Assembly: GCA_039805565.1 (NCBI GenBank)
Contig: JBDLTZ010000264.1
Span: 1 to 36,989, forward strand
Source of the DNA: CALJIC01 sp039805565
Lineage (GTDB): Bacteria > Chloroflexota > Chloroflexia > Chloroflexales > Roseiflexaceae
DNA: 36,989 bases
Direction of reading: 5' to 3'
The position numbers and the translations under genes were made by a program. This document shows, piece after piece, positions 36,501 to 36,989 of the stretch. Numbering within the stretch: position 1 is the first letter of the stretch; the number at the start of each line of letters is the position of its first letter. The notes beneath the pieces are model-generated. The model searched no databases and was not told where the DNA came from. It saw nothing but the letters and a program-made list of their open reading frames with translations.

Positions 36501-36989
36501 ATGACAAGCAACTTCCGTGCGCTGGCTGGCGCGATCGTCGAGCAGGTGCAGGCCGTCCAGAGCGGGGCCTCCTCGGCGGCGCACCTCGCGCCGTTCGAAC
36601 CGGCCAGCGACCCGCGGCGGCTCGAGGGCGTCCTGTTCCTCAAGCCCGAGACCACCATGCCCAACGTGGCGCTGGACAAGGTGCTCGCCCTGGCGGCCGA
36701 CGCCATCGAGCAGTGGGGCCTCGAGGTCGCGGGCGCGTCGGTGCTCGGCGCAGACTACCTGAAGCAGCACGATATCATCGCGCGGCACTACGGCGTGATC
36801 AACAATATCTCGCGCAATGGCCGCGGGGCGCTGGCGGAGTCGGCCGAGGCCAAGCTGCAGGAGCTGTTCGGCGCGGAGCTCGCGGCCGGCGCCGAGGTGC
36901 TCGGCGCGCACGAGTACCTGGCGCGCCACCCAGAGGCGTCGTCGGCGCAGCTGAGCGAGATGGTGGACAAGCTGGGCTTCAAGAAGCTG
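36501..36989 (+). CDS. Unidentified protein, 3' truncated by the window edge; NDK-like N-terminus possible
   Basis: 163 residues are visible, no stop before the edge. The segment VLFLKPETTMPNVALDKVLAL resembles the first strand and helix of nucleoside diphosphate kinases (KPD), and HYGVINN falls where their HY motif would be; the active-site His block is not seen in this part. This is a weak resemblance. The C-terminal visible part is Ala/Glu-rich. ATG 36501 is chosen; ATG 36483 in the same frame is 18 nt upstream and would add MEIELV. No membrane segment or signal peptide. Confidence 0.55.
   Translation, partial: MTSNFRALAGAIVEQVQAVQSGASSAAHLAPFEPASDPRRLEGVLFLKPETTMPNVALDKVLALAADAIEQWGLEVAGASVLGADYLKQHDIIARHYGVINNISRNGRGALAESAEAKLQELFGAELAAGAEVLGAHEYLARHPEASSAQLSEMVDKLGFKKL

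Overview
The window is 37 kb of strongly G+C-rich DNA with dense coding on both strands. The gene content points to a free-living, probably filamentous member of the Chloroflexota (Roseiflexus/Kouleothrix-like). The grounds are Thr/Pro 'TNTPT' linkers on a TadE-like surface protein, large membrane GAF/HD-GYP and histidine-kinase receptors, a MoxR-DUF58-von Willebrand A (VWA) locus, and heptanucleotide repeats. The taxonomic call is inference; no rRNA, tRNA or phylogenetic marker is present. I saw no CRISPR array, transposase, phage gene or tRNA.

Layout. 1-4.0 kb: the tail of a hybrid histidine kinase, a spermidine-synthase-like protein and a membrane GAF-GAF-HD-GYP cyclic-di-GMP phosphodiesterase. 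4.2-6.7 kb: a PAS-GAF histidine kinase and an RsbR-like stressosome STAS protein. 6.7-11.5 kb: a solitary N6-adenine DNA methylase, a secreted bacterial expansin, MsrA and a HAD phosphatase. 11.8-17.1 kb: a TadE-like pseudopilin fused to a PA14 domain, then a CHASE4 histidine kinase and its OmpR-type regulator with ATGA-overlapping genes. 17.2-18.6 kb: a rhodanese lipoprotein and a phosphotriesterase-family hydrolase.

18.7-31.7 kb (minus strand) is the core of the window. It runs zinc-ribbon membrane protein, coiled-coil Gly-Gln-Gln-repeat membrane protein, a 65-residue membrane protein, MoxR ATPase, a 127-residue membrane protein, DUF58, a BatA-like VWA protein and two giant tandem paralogues that each carry two VWA domains. 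The architecture suggests a MoxR chaperone ATPase remodelling a set of membrane-tethered VWA proteins, with zinc-ribbon and coiled-coil partners at the promoter-proximal end. 31.9-37 kb: a YgfZ-like folate/Fe-S protein; a divergent 889-residue fusion of two histidine-kinase dimerisation-like segments, a receiver, a GAF and an alpha/beta hydrolase; an isoprenylcysteine-methyltransferase-family membrane protein; and the start of an unidentified gene.

Two sequence-level patterns cut across the genes. First, a recurrent extended -10 promoter, TG(C/G)TATAnT, lies upstream of many genes; at two of them it is so close to the ATG that the mRNA should be leaderless. Second, degenerate 7-bp tandem repeats occur between genes, against start codons and inside two reading frames, where they add a short peptide insert without breaking the frame. 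The most unusual gene is the receptor-hydrolase fusion at 33.1-35.8 kb. It has no kinase ATPase domain and resembles a covalent version of an RsbQ-type hydrolase signalling module.
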